This document shows, in pieces, positions 26,495-35,783 of a stretch of DNA of 64,000 bases (position 1 is its first letter; each line of letters begins with the position of its first letter). The stretch comes from Shewanella cutis (lineage in GTDB: Bacteria > Pseudomonadota > Gammaproteobacteria > Enterobacterales > Shewanellaceae), in contig NZ_JACSDI010000013.1 of assembly GCF_022410515.1 (NCBI RefSeq), positions 1 to 64,000 on the forward strand, read 5' to 3'. The notes beneath the pieces are model-generated. The model searched no databases. It saw only the letters and a program-made list of their open reading frames with translations, and was not told where the DNA came from. Position numbers and translations under genes: made by a program.

Positions 26495-28429
26495 ATGGGC
26501 ATTTTCGAGCATTACCAAAAGCGCTACGAACAAAAACTCGATGAAGAATACACTTTGCAGGAATTTCTGGATATCTGTAAAGAAGATCGCAGTGCTTATA
26601 TGTCAGCATCCGAGCGATTACTGCTCGCCATCGGCGAAGCCGAAATTATCGATACGGCTAAAAATCCAACCCTAAGCCGTATCTTTTCGAATCGTCTCAT
26701 CTCTCGCTATCCCGCATTTAAAGACTTTTTTGGTATGGAAGATGCGATTGAGCAAATCGTTGCCTACCTTAAACATTCAGCTCAAGGTTTAGAAGAATCG
26801 AAGCAAATTTTATACTTGCTCGGCCCAGTGGGTGGCGGTAAGTCATCACTGGCAGAAAAACTCAAATCATTGATGCAAAAAATACCGATTTATATTCTGA
26901 GCGCCAATGGGGTAAGGAGCCCTGTAAATGATCATCCCTTCTGTCTCTTCGATGTGGATGAAGATGGTCAACTATTGCGGGATGAGTTCAACATTCCCAG
27001 CCGTTATCTCAAAACCATCATGTCACCTTGGGCTGTAAAACGCCTACATGAGTTTGGTGGTGATATTTCCAAATTCCGCGTAGTCAAAGTTTATCCCTCT
27101 ATTCTCGATCAATTGGCGATTGCCAAAACCGAACCAGGGGATGAGAACAACCAAGATATTTCCTCCTTAGTGGGTAAAGTCGATATTCGTCAACTGGAAC
27201 ATTACTCCCAAGATGATGCAGATGCCTATGCATACTCCGGCGCATTATGCCGTGCAAACCAAGGGATAATGGAGTTTGTGGAAATGTTTAAGGCCCCGAT
27301 TAAGGTGCTGCACCCACTGCTCACAGCCACTCAAGAGGGTAACTATAACGGCACAGAAGGTTTATCTGCCCTGCCCTATAGCGGGATTATTTTGGCGCAC
27401 TCAAACGAGTCAGAATGGTCAACCTTCAAAAACAACAAAAACAACGAAGCTTTCCTCGATAGGGTTTATATTGTCAAAGTACCATATTGCTTGCGGGTGT
27501 CGGAAGAATTGCAGATTTATAAAAAACTTATACAAAATTCCGAGCTATCTCAAGCCCCTTGTGCTCCGGGCACCATAGAAACCCTAGCACAATTTAGCGT
27601 ACTATCTAGGATCAAAGCTCCTGAAAACTCTTCCATCTACTCTAAAATGCGGGTTTACGATGGTGAGAGCTTAAAAGATACCGATCCTAAAGCAAAATCC
27701 TACCAAGAGTACCGTGACTATGCCGGCGTCGATGAAGGGATGAACGGCCTTTCCACCCGTTTTGCCTTTAAGATCCTGTCACGGGTATTTAACTTTGATC
27801 ACTCTGAAATTTCCGCCAACCCAGTGCATTTGTTCTATGTTCTAGAGCGTCAAATTGAGCAGGAACAATTCCCTGGCGATACCGCTGAACGTTACCTGGA
27901 GTTTTTAAAAGGCTATTTAATTCCAAAGTATGTTGAGTTTATCGGTAAAGAAATCCAAACCGCTTATTTAGAGTCCTACTCTGAATACGGTCAAAATATC
28001 TTTGACCGCTATGTCACCTATGCCGATTTTTGGATCCAGGATCAGGAATATCGCGACCCAGAAACAGGCCAATTGTTTGACCGCGCAGCACTTAATGCTG
28101 AGCTTGAAAAAATCGAGAAACCTGCGGGGATCAGTAATCCAAAAGATTTCCGTAATGAAATCGTTAACTTTGTCCTGCGCGCCCGAGCCAGCCATGAGGG
28201 TAACAACCCACTGTGGACCAGCTACGAAAAACTACGCACCGTGATAGAGAAGAAAATGTTCTCTAATACCGAGGATTTGCTTCCGGTCATTTCCTTTAAC
28301 GCCAAAACCTCGAATGATGATCAACGTAAACACGATGATTTTGTCAATCGAATGATGGAGAAAGGCTACACCAAAAAACAAGTCAGACTCCTGTCTGAGT
28401 GGTATTTACGGGTGCGTAAATCCTCTTAA
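26495..28429 (+). CDS. prkA: PrkA-type serine protein kinase (YeaG)
   Basis: A 644-aa protein, matching the length of E. coli YeaG when the ATG at 26495 is used (CAGGGGG upstream); the frame opens earlier at 26465. The AAA+ P-loop is GPVGGGKSS at 110-118, with a PrkA_AAA domain (about 20-380) and C-terminal kinase-like domain (about 400-640). It is the first gene of the conserved prkA-yeaH-spoVR set, known for stationary-phase and nitrogen or starvation induction in enterics. A GTCTAAGATT stretch near 26421 could be a stress-sigma -10, but I am unsure. Confidence 0.95.
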   Translation: MGIFEHYQKRYEQKLDEEYTLQEFLDICKEDRSAYMSASERLLLAIGEAEIIDTAKNPTLSRIFSNRLISRYPAFKDFFGMEDAIEQIVAYLKHSAQGLEESKQILYLLGPVGGGKSSLAEKLKSLMQKIPIYILSANGVRSPVNDHPFCLFDVDEDGQLLRDEFNIPSRYLKTIMSPWAVKRLHEFGGDISKFRVVKVYPSILDQLAIAKTEPGDENNQDISSLVGKVDIRQLEHYSQDDADAYAYSGALCRANQGIMEFVEMFKAPIKVLHPLLTATQEGNYNGTEGLSALPYSGIILAHSNESEWSTFKNNKNNEAFLDRVYIVKVPYCLRVSEELQIYKKLIQNSELSQAPCAPGTIETLAQFSVLSRIKAPENSSIYSKMRVYDGESLKDTDPKAKSYQEYRDYAGVDEGMNGLSTRFAFKILSRVFNFDHSEISANPVHLFYVLERQIEQEQFPGDTAERYLEFLKGYLIPKYVEFIGKEIQTAYLESYSEYGQNIFDRYVTYADFWIQDQEYRDPETGQLFDRAALNAELEKIEKPAGISNPKDFRNEIVNFVLRARASHEGNNPLWTSYEKLRTVIEKKMFSNTEDLLPVISFNAKTSNDDQRKHDDFVNRMMEKGYTKKQVRLLSEWYLRVRKSS

Positions 28430-28448
28430 CTTGCGCTTACTAAGAACG

Positions 28449-28471
28449 AGGCTTTGGTATTGCCAAAGCCT
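28449..28471 (+). other. Intercistronic hairpin between prkA and yeaH
   Basis: A perfect 9-bp stem AGGCTTTGG / CCAAAGCCT with a 5-base loop TATTG begins 20 bases after the prkA stop and lies 24 bases before the yeaH start. No T run follows, so it is not a terminator; it is more likely an RNA-stability or processing element that sets the ratio of the two proteins. Confidence 0.6.
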
Positions 28472-28494
28472 TCGCTGGGGTTTGGGAGGTGCGT

Positions 28495-29763
28495 ATGGCG
28501 AACTTTATCGATAGACGGTTGAATGCGAAAGGAAAAAGCACAGTCAACCGCCAGCGCTTTATCAACCGATACAAGCAACAAATCAAAAAAGCCGTCAGCG
28601 ATGCCGTCACGCGTCGCAGTGTAACGGATGTAGATAAAGGCGAAAAAATCAGTATCCCCACACGGGATATTAGTGAACCTATGTTCCATCAAGGCAAAGG
28701 AGGCGTGAGAGACAGAGTTCACCCTGGAAATGATCAGTTCACCCGCGGCGATAAAATCGATAGGCCTCAGGGAGGATCTGGCGGCGGTGCGGGTAAAGGT
28801 GATGCCTCCAATTCGGGTGAGGGTAATGATGACTTTGCGTTTGAAATCTCCAAAGATGAATACCTTGAATTGTTATTTGAGGATTTAGAGCTACCTAATC
28901 TGCAAAAAAATCGCCTCAACAAGCTCGTTGAGTATCAAATCTACCGCGCTGGATTCACCAATGATGGGGTGCCAGCCAATATCAACATTGTGCGATCCTT
29001 GCGCTCCTCATTGGCGCGCCGCATTGCCATGTCGGCGAGTAAAAAGAAATTACTCAAAGAGTTAGAGCAAGAACTGACTGAGCTTGAAAATATTCCAGGG
29101 ACAAAAGCTGAGCTTATCTTGGATCTAAAAGCGCAAATTGAAGAGTTAAAGCGAAAAATAGCCAAGGTACCGTTTATCGATACCTTTGACTTACGCTTCA
29201 ATAACTTTTCAAGGCGTGAAATACCTTCAAGCCAAGCGGTAATGTTCTGCTTAATGGACGTATCAGGCTCGATGGATCAAGCCACAAAAGATATGGCAAA
29301 ACGTTTTTATATCCTGTTGTACTTGTTCCTCACCCGCACCTACAAAAACCTTGAAGTGGTGTATATCCGTCACCATACCCAAGCAAAGGAAGTGGATGAA
29401 CATGAGTTCTTTTACTCCCAAGAAACAGGCGGCACTATCGTTTCGAGCGCATTGAAATTAATGCACGAAATTCAGCAGGCACGCTACCCTGCCGATGAGT
29501 GGAATATCTATGCAGCACAAGCCTCTGACGGCGATAACTGGGCCGATGACTCACCCACCTGCAGACAATTATTAGAGCAAAAAATCCTGCCGTTAGTGCG
29601 TTACTTTAGCTATATCGAAATCACCAACCGCGCCCATCAAACCCTGTGGCGTGAATACGAATCCCTACAACAACACTACGACAACATAGCAGTGCAACAC
29701 ATTCGTCAAGCCGAAGATATCTACCCTGTCTTTAGAGAATTATTCAAAAAACAGGCAGTTTAA
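28495..29763 (+). CDS. yeaH: YeaH/YhbH family protein (DUF444, VWA-like)
   Basis: A 422-aa partner of PrkA. The N-terminus [12 protein letters not shown] is the family opening. A glycine-rich stretch [18 protein letters not shown] near residues 88-105 separates it from a C-terminal von Willebrand-like domain with the MIDAS-type D-x-S-x-S motif MDVSGSMD near 247-254. ATG 28495 is chosen over the frame start at 28489 since GGGAGG lies directly upstream. Cotranscribed with prkA and spoVR. Confidence 0.93.
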   Translation: MANFIDRRLNAKGKSTVNRQRFINRYKQQIKKAVSDAVTRRSVTDVDKGEKISIPTRDISEPMFHQGKGGVRDRVHPGNDQFTRGDKIDRPQGGSGGGAGKGDASNSGEGNDDFAFEISKDEYLELLFEDLELPNLQKNRLNKLVEYQIYRAGFTNDGVPANINIVRSLRSSLARRIAMSASKKKLLKELEQELTELENIPGTKAELILDLKAQIEELKRKIAKVPFIDTFDLRFNNFSRREIPSSQAVMFCLMDVSGSMDQATKDMAKRFYILLYLFLTRTYKNLEVVYIRHHTQAKEVDEHEFFYSQETGGTIVSSALKLMHEIQQARYPADEWNIYAAQASDGDNWADDSPTCRQLLEQKILPLVRYFSYIEITNRAHQTLWREYESLQQHYDNIAVQHIRQAEDIYPVFRELFKKQAV

Positions 29764-29772
29764 GGGGGCTCT

Positions 29773-31299
29773 ATGGGGATGAAAGAATCAAAAACACGCA
29801 TAGCCTTAAGCGACGGTCCCGACTGGAGCTTTGAGCTGTTACAAAGTTATCTGAAAGAAATTGAACGGGTGGCGGCAATTTACAAACTGAACGCCTACCC
29901 CAATCAAATCGAAATTATCACCGCAGAACAGATGATGGATGCCTATGCCGGTATTGGGATGCCCATAGGTTACACCCATTGGTCCTTTGGCAAACGCTTT
30001 ATTGAAACCGAGCAAGGCTACAAGCGTGGCCAGATGGGACTCGCTTACGAAATCGTGATCAACTCCAATCCCTGTATCGCTTATTTAATGGAAGAAAATA
30101 CCATTACTATGCAGGCATTGGTCATGGCTCACGCCTGTTTTGGCCATAATAGCTTCTTTAAAAATAATTACTTATTTAAAACATGGACGGATGCGAGCTC
30201 GATTATTGACTACCTCGTTTTCGCCAAAAACTATATCAGTGATTGCGAGCAAAAATACGGTGTTGAACAAGTTGAAAGCGTGATTGACTCCTGCCATGCC
30301 TTAATGAACTATGGCGTTGACAGGTATAAACGACCTGCAGAAATCTCGTTTAGGGAAGAACAGGCAAGGCAAAAAGATCGCGAAGCCTATCTACAGAGTC
30401 AAGTGAACGACCTGTGGCGAACGATTCCTACCCATCAACAACAGCAACCCTCAACGACTAAACGGCGCTTTCCTGCTGAGCCGCAGGAAAACATTCTGTA
30501 CTTTATCGAAAAAAATGCCCCACTACTCGAGCCCTGGCAGCGGGAAATTATTCGAATAGTACGTAAAATGGCGCAGTATTTTTATCCGCAAAAACAAACA
30601 CAAGTGATGAATGAAGGCTGGGCTACCTTCTGGCATTACACTATTTTAAATCATTTATACGATGATGGCGTAGTCAGCGACCGCTTTATGATGGAGTTTT
30701 TGCAAAGTCATACGGGCGTCGTGGCGCAGCCTGAATATAACAGCCGATACTACAGTGGCATCAATCCCTATGCCCTCGGATTTGCGATGTTCACTGATAT
30801 TAGACGTATTTGTGAAGCGCCTACCGATGAAGACCGAACTTGGTTTCCTGATATTGCAGGCAGTAACTGGTTAGACACCTTACACTTTGCGATGCAAAAT
30901 TTTAAGGATGAGAGTTTTATTAGCCAATATCTGTCGCCGAGGGTGATCCGTCAATTTAAGCTGTTTGGCATCCATGATGATGAAAAGCGCAACTATTTAT
31001 CCGTGTCTGCAATTCACGATGAACAGGGCTATCAAGATATTCGTAATCTATTATCGCAGCAGTACAACTTGTCTAATATTGAACCCAATATCCAAGTGCA
31101 TAATGTAGAGATAAACGGTGACCGATCCTTAACCCTAAGGTACGTCCCCAACAAAGATATCCCTCTTGCTGGCAGCTACAATGAGGTGCTCAAGCATCTG
31201 CACCGTCTCTGGGGTTTTAGCGTCAGCCTAGAGCAAGTCAATGCAGATAACAGTGTCACGTTGTTAAGTAAATGCCCTGAGCAGCCTAAAGCTGACTGA
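29773..31299 (+). CDS. SpoVR family protein (YcgB)
   Basis: A 508-aa cytoplasmic protein of the SpoVR family. The characteristic YTHWSFGKRF motif (about 63-72) and the MNEGWATFWHYTILN stretch (about 281-295) are present. Family members sit beside prkA-yeaH and are linked to sporulation cortex formation in Bacillus and stationary phase in enterics; the biochemical role is not established. It begins 9 bp after yeaH with AGGGGG ahead of the start and closes the operon. No T-rich terminator follows; instead a 17-bp stem lies at 31364. Confidence 0.92.
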   Translation: MGMKESKTRIALSDGPDWSFELLQSYLKEIERVAAIYKLNAYPNQIEIITAEQMMDAYAGIGMPIGYTHWSFGKRFIETEQGYKRGQMGLAYEIVINSNPCIAYLMEENTITMQALVMAHACFGHNSFFKNNYLFKTWTDASSIIDYLVFAKNYISDCEQKYGVEQVESVIDSCHALMNYGVDRYKRPAEISFREEQARQKDREAYLQSQVNDLWRTIPTHQQQQPSTTKRRFPAEPQENILYFIEKNAPLLEPWQREIIRIVRKMAQYFYPQKQTQVMNEGWATFWHYTILNHLYDDGVVSDRFMMEFLQSHTGVVAQPEYNSRYYSGINPYALGFAMFTDIRRICEAPTDEDRTWFPDIAGSNWLDTLHFAMQNFKDESFISQYLSPRVIRQFKLFGIHDDEKRNYLSVSAIHDEQGYQDIRNLLSQQYNLSNIEPNIQVHNVEINGDRSLTLRYVPNKDIPLAGSYNEVLKHLHRLWGFSVSLEQVNADNSVTLLSKCPEQPKAD

Positions 31300-31363
31300 T
31301 AATAACCTGAGAGAGGGATAAACAGAGCCACTGAATAGGCATCTTTTCGGGCCACTCTGCGTT

Positions 31364-31401
31364 GCTCTGTCTAACCATAGCTCGCTATGGTTAGACAGAG
31401 C
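31364..31401 (+). repeat. 17-bp perfect palindromic hairpin downstream of spoVR
   Basis: GCTCTGTCTAACCATAG (31364-31380), loop CTCG and the exact complement CTATGGTTAGACAGAGC (31385-31401). There is no T run, so it is not a simple terminator. It may be a REP-like or RNA 3'-end protecting element. Confidence 0.85.
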
Positions 31402-31538
31402 GCATTGATATGCGTAAAAATCTGCGCACTCAGTCAAATAACATATTTTCATTTAAAACAACAGTTTATGCGGTTTATTTGGTTTGTTAAATTGAGGTTT
31501 TCCGACACTCATCCCCCCGAGTTCAGGTTAAATAACAA

Positions 31539-31814
31539 GAGCGTATTGACGCTTAGAGATTAGATTTTGTTCGTTCAGGCAAGCTCGTGCTCGCGAAACG
31601 AGGAATGATGTGTCGTTATTCTACTCAAATGACGAGCGGCTCTTATGACAGAAAGTAAGCACAAGGGCTTGCAAGACAGACCCTTCGGGCAACATTTGGC
31701 TGACGTTTCTGCTGCGTTATCGTCCGTTTATGTAGAATAACAACGCAGCACGGACTTCTTGCATAAACACCAGCCAAATTGCTGCAAAAATAACCCTGAA
31801 ACGTCAACACGCCC
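31539..31814 (+). repeat. MITE-like repeat, nearly full length
   Basis: A 276-bp copy colinear with the one at 9235. The ends are GAGCGTATTGACG and CGTCAACACGCCC, so the left inverted repeat has drifted. The shared CAAATGACGAGCGGCTCTTA is at 31626-31645. The flanks no longer show TA. It lies between spoVR and the fadR terminator. Confidence 0.85.
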
Positions 31815-31825
31815 AAATTAAGCTA

Positions 31826-31854
31826 CAAAAAAACCGTTTCATCAAGAAACGGCT
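31826..31854 (-). terminator. Terminator of fadR
   Basis: On the minus strand the stem CCGTTTC / GAAACGG with a five-base loop is followed by TTTTTTT. Confidence 0.85.
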
Positions 31855-31915
31855 TTAATATTTTATTCGCCTGATTTCAAAATTATCTCAGATAACGAAT
31901 GCTAAAAGTTAACCA

Positions 31916-32638
31916 CTAATGGGAGTCCTGCTGTGCAATTGAAGACGGCATATCGTCGCGCAATTGCAGCCACATTTTGCCACTATTGATACCGTAGGTA
32001 CGCATCAATGCGGGTACATCGAGATAGTTTTTCGCTTTTGCTAGCAATTCTAACTCTTTATAAAAGTTGAGTGCTAACTGGCGCGCCTCTGAGCTACTAA
32101 AATAGTAGCGGCCGACTCGACTGTATAGTCCTTTAAAACCATTCAAAATCAATACATAAAGCGGATTACCAGATGAGAAAGCTAAGGTATGGTGTAAGAG
32201 ATAGTCATACTCAGCAAAAGATTCGGCGGTATCCTCTAATTGGTGGATTTGCGCTAAAACTTCCATCGCGGTATCAGGGCTGTTACGCAGTGCGCCACGG
32301 AAATAAATCGCACTGACATTGGTACGCGCGGAGAGTAATTGATCCACGAGTACAGGGAATCCCTCTGGATTGAGATCGGCGATTGTCTCGAGAATATTGA
32401 GGCCAGACGTCTCCCAAAAATTATTCACCCGAGTTGGCTTGCCATGTTGAATTTTCAACCAACCATCACGGGCTAAGCGCTGTAACACCTCACGCAAGGT
32501 AGTCCGAGTCACGCCAATCAATTCAGAAAGCTCACGTTCAGCCGGTAAAATGGACCCTGGAGGAAACTTATTTTCCCAAATCGATCTTACAATATACTTC
32601 TCTGCAAAACTTGCAGGTCCTTTGGCATTGATAATCAT
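31916..32638 (-). CDS. fadR: Fatty-acid-responsive regulator FadR
   Basis: A 240-aa GntR-family regulator (E. coli FadR is 239). The winged helix contains [20 protein letters not shown] (about 33-52) and [20 protein letters not shown], all typical of FadR, followed by the acyl-CoA-binding helical domain. It represses fatty-acid degradation and activates unsaturated fatty acid synthesis, with release by long-chain acyl-CoA. It is divergent from nhaB, as in E. coli. A candidate FadR operator lies 39 bp upstream of its start. Confidence 0.95.
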   Translation of the reverse strand: MIINAKGPASFAEKYIVRSIWENKFPPGSILPAERELSELIGVTRTTLREVLQRLARDGWLKIQHGKPTRVNNFWETSGLNILETIADLNPEGFPVLVDQLLSARTNVSAIYFRGALRNSPDTAMEVLAQIHQLEDTAESFAEYDYLLHHTLAFSSGNPLYVLILNGFKGLYSRVGRYYFSSSEARQLALNFYKELELLAKAKNYLDVPALMRTYGINSGKMWLQLRDDMPSSIAQQDSH

Positions 32639-32676
32639 CAGCCCACTTATCCAGTTGTTGTGCTTTTAGTCATAGT

Positions 32677-32693
32677 CACTGATCATACCAGAG
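32677..32693 (-). promoter_or_regulatory. Candidate FadR operator upstream of fadR
   Basis: CACTGATCATACCAGAG agrees at 11 of 16 defined positions with the FadR consensus AACTGGTCNGACCAGTT. It is a 17-bp near-palindrome located in the fadR-nhaB spacer close to the fadR start. It suggests autoregulation; the match was found by eye. Confidence 0.5.
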
Positions 32694-32941
32694 CGGTAAA
32701 AAATGGAAACCATTGACTGAAATTCACCGTACCATCAGCGTACAATTGTCACAAAAATGTTCAATAAACCAACACAAATCAATAGCAATTGTACCAATTT
32801 TGCCGATTAGCTCCGCTTTTTGAAATCTGGGTTTCAGTAACTCGTTACATTAGCATTATCTTTAGGCTAGACTGAATTCTAAAGCACGTGTGACTAACAA
32901 TAACCCGCGAAATTTTAAACATAATTAGAAGAGAGGATGCC

Positions 32942-34543
32942 ATGCCGATGACAATGAGTCAGGCGTTTATTGGAAACTTCTTAGGGAATTCTCCTAAGTG
33001 GTACAAAATCGCAATACTGTCGTTTTTAATAATCAATCCAATACTCTTTTTCTATGTCAGCCCCTTTGTGGCTGGTTGGGTATTAGTGCTTGAGTTTATT
33101 TTTACTTTGGCAATGGCATTAAAATGTTATCCATTACAACCCGGCGGATTGTTAGCCATTGAAGCGGTTGCGATTGGTATGACTTCTGCCAGTCAGGTGC
33201 TACATGAAATTGAAGCCAACCTTGAAGTGTTATTATTGTTAGTATTTATGGTTGCAGGCATTTACTTCATGAAGCAACTGCTGCTATTCGCGTTCACTAA
33301 GATGATCACCAAAGTCCGTTCAAAAATCTTAGTGTCATTGTTATTTTGCTTAGCTTCTGCATTCTTATCCGCTTTTTTAGATGCCTTAACCGTTATTGCG
33401 GTGATTATTACTGTAGCCGTTGGTTTTTACTCTATTTATCACAAAGTGGCATCGGGTAAAGATTTCTCTGCGGATCATGACCATACCTCAGAGAATAAAA
33501 ACGAGGAAGGTGAAGACCAACTCAATGAAGCAGAACTTGAATCCTTCCGTGGCTTCTTACGTAACTTACTAATGCACGCCGGTGTTGGTACTGCTTTAGG
33601 TGGCGTGTGTACCATGGTGGGTGAACCACAAAACTTAATTATTGCGGCACAAGCTAACTGGCAGTTTGGTGAGTTTGCGATTCGTATGTCACCAGTCACT
33701 GTGCCTGTCTTTATTGCGGGCATCTTAACCTGCTATATAGTGGAGAAATTCCGTATCTTTGGATATGGAGCTCAACTTCCTGATGCTGTTCATAAAATTC
33801 TGTGTGATTACGATGCGCATGAAGATGCTCGTCGCACCAATAAAGATAAAATGAAGCTTATTGTTCAAGCCTTTATTGGAGTTTGGTTAATTGCTGGTCT
33901 TGCTCTGCACTTAGCTTCTGTCGGCTTAATTGGTCTGTCAGTCATCATTTTAGCCACCGCATTTAACGGCATAACCGATGAACATGCACTGGGTAAAGCC
34001 TTCGAAGAAGCTTTGCCCTTTACGGCACTGTTAGCCGTTTTCTTTTCCGTTGTTGCTGTAATTATCGACCAACAATTGTTTGCTCCGGTGATCCAATGGG
34101 CACTAAACCATGAAGGTAATACCCAATTAGTGATTTTCTATATTGCTAACGGTTTACTCTCCATGGTCAGTGATAATGTGTTTGTAGGCACTGTCTACAT
34201 TAACGAAGTGAAAGCGGCCTTGCTCAATGGTCAAATCACTCGCGATCAATTCGACCTGCTGGCCGTTGCAATTAACACAGGAACTAATTTACCTTCTGTT
34301 GCAACACCCAATGGTCAAGCCGCCTTTCTATTCTTATTGACATCGGCACTTGCACCATTGATCCGCTTGTCCTACGGCAGAATGGTATGGATGGCATTGC
34401 CCTACACTATCGTCCTGTCGGTTGTGGGTGTCATGGCAATTCAAATGGGATTCTTAGAACAAATGACACAGTATTTCTATGACTCCCATGCAATTTTGCA
34501 CCACAGTGTTAAAGAAGCCTTAGCACCAGCGACTGGCCACTAA
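32942..34543 (+). CDS. nhaB: Na+/H+ antiporter NhaB
   Basis: A 533-aa inner-membrane antiporter (E. coli NhaB 513). The opening [16 protein letters not shown] is a NhaB hallmark. About 12 membrane segments follow, with VGEPQNLI (about 228-235) and [18 protein letters not shown] (about 442-459) as conserved stretches. A hydrophilic, acidic loop of about 30 residues around 177-206 ([20 protein letters not shown]) stands out. fadR-nhaB-dsbB are adjacent in E. coli as well. It ends with the terminator at 34595. Confidence 0.95.
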   Translation: MPMTMSQAFIGNFLGNSPKWYKIAILSFLIINPILFFYVSPFVAGWVLVLEFIFTLAMALKCYPLQPGGLLAIEAVAIGMTSASQVLHEIEANLEVLLLLVFMVAGIYFMKQLLLFAFTKMITKVRSKILVSLLFCLASAFLSAFLDALTVIAVIITVAVGFYSIYHKVASGKDFSADHDHTSENKNEEGEDQLNEAELESFRGFLRNLLMHAGVGTALGGVCTMVGEPQNLIIAAQANWQFGEFAIRMSPVTVPVFIAGILTCYIVEKFRIFGYGAQLPDAVHKILCDYDAHEDARRTNKDKMKLIVQAFIGVWLIAGLALHLASVGLIGLSVIILATAFNGITDEHALGKAFEEALPFTALLAVFFSVVAVIIDQQLFAPVIQWALNHEGNTQLVIFYIANGLLSMVSDNVFVGTVYINEVKAALLNGQITRDQFDLLAVAINTGTNLPSVATPNGQAAFLFLLTSALAPLIRLSYGRMVWMALPYTIVLSVVGVMAIQMGFLEQMTQYFYDSHAILHHSVKEALAPATGH

Positions 34544-34594
34544 AACATAAATATCAGAGTTGACTGAACTTTATGAGTTCAGTACAGTCAAATA

Positions 34595-34622
34595 AACGCC
34601 CTATCTGCAAGGGCGTTTTTTG
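34595..34622 (+). terminator. Terminator after nhaB
   Basis: The stem AACGCCCT / AGGGCGTT is followed by TTTTTG. An additional inverted pair TGAACT / AGTTCA lies just before it at 34565-34580. The dsbB ribosome site follows within 10 bases. Confidence 0.8.
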
Positions 34623-34640
34623 TTGATATGGAGTTCACTT

Positions 34641-35168
34641 TTGACAGCATTCACTCGCTTTGCCCATTCCCGTGCATCTTGGTTTTTTCTGACAGGCTCT
34701 GCGATTGCCCTTGAAGCAGCCGCATTGTATTTCCAATATGTGATGAAGCTAGATCCCTGCGTTATGTGTATTTACCAAAGACTCGCCGTCTTCGGTATTT
34801 TAGCTGCAGGGCTTGTCGGTATGACGGCACCTAAATACCGTATTATTCGCATCTTAGGAGTGCTTGGCTGGGCGATAAGTGCCACTTGGGGACTTAAACT
34901 GGCGTTAGCCTTAGTGGATATGCAAAACAATCCTTCGCCATTTTCAACTTGCCCGTTTTTACCTGAGTTTCCAGCATGGATGCCACTACATGAATGGTTC
35001 CCTGCCATCATGTTACCAACAGGTATGTGTACCGATGTGCCCTGGCAGTTTATGGGAGTAACGATGGCTGAATGGATGGTCGTAGCCTTTAGTGGTTACC
35101 TCGTGGTGTTATTACTCTTTATTGTTCCAATCCTGAGCGGTTCAAATAAACCATCACTTTATAAATAA
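34641..35168 (+). CDS. dsbB: Disulfide bond formation protein DsbB
   Basis: A 175-aa inner-membrane protein with four transmembrane helices that reoxidises DsbA with quinone. The first cysteine pair is in [10 protein letters not shown] (CxxC, family C41/C44), and the second pair lies in the periplasmic loop, C in STCPFLP and in PTGMC. The start is most likely TTG 34641 (GGAG with a 7-base spacing), which gives the E. coli length of about 176; the frame opens earlier at a TTG at 34620. It forms a functional pair with dsbA at 9726. Confidence 0.92.
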   Translation: MTAFTRFAHSRASWFFLTGSAIALEAAALYFQYVMKLDPCVMCIYQRLAVFGILAAGLVGMTAPKYRIIRILGVLGWAISATWGLKLALALVDMQNNPSPFSTCPFLPEFPAWMPLHEWFPAIMLPTGMCTDVPWQFMGVTMAEWMVVAFSGYLVVLLLFIVPILSGSNKPSLYK

Positions 35169-35783
35169 CCAAACCGAGGAATAGTAATGCTAATTTTGCA
35201 ACACGTTGCAGCAACGAGGCATTGTATTCACTTGCAATAAACACGCTGTTGACGCCTAACGTTGCCTTGCTATCAATGTAAAGCGCAAGAGTGAGAGTAA
35301 CGCTGTGAATTTTTTGCGGTGTAATACCCATTGCATTAAATATCTACTCATTCAGCGGGGCAACTCATTTGAGGCAAGGCGAAGGCTTAAAGGAAGAGTG
35401 ATGCACTATAGAAAGCTTTAAACCCAGTAAAAGTGCACTGCTGTGTAGATAAATATCAGCTACCCTTCGGGAACCTCACAACATCCCACACCTGTGTTGT
35501 ATTGACGTAAAACGGAGTCACCATTTCTGCGTAACGAGCCTTGGATTGAAATGCCTGTGAGGCTATGAACTGATTGGATTGGTATAAGTGTTTATTCATC
35601 GGTTAATCCGAGTTGAAGCTAAATACTCTCCAATAAGAAGACCTAACATGTACCTAATTTTTTATTCTCTCTGCCGATATTTTTTTGCGCAAATTATAAC
35701 TTAACTTTGGTTTAAGCCTATGGCAAATAGGCAAAAAAACGTTAAACTGGTTCAATTATGGCGGCACTTGGAACCTGTATAAC
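35169..35783. other. 615-bp gap after dsbB, no convincing gene
   Basis: No well-supported gene, terminator or RNA. A 70-codon minus-strand open frame (35119-35331) runs into dsbB and has no ribosome site worth noting. The stretch 35340-35560 has a mixed, G-rich composition unlike the AT-rich flanks and might be a repeat remnant. AT-rich sequence from 35640 is presumably the promoter region of the sensor gene. Confidence 0.5.

Noticed and set aside
35119..35331. 70-codon minus-strand open frame after dsbB
   Set aside because: It overlaps dsbB, has no ribosome site and looks like a repeat by-product.
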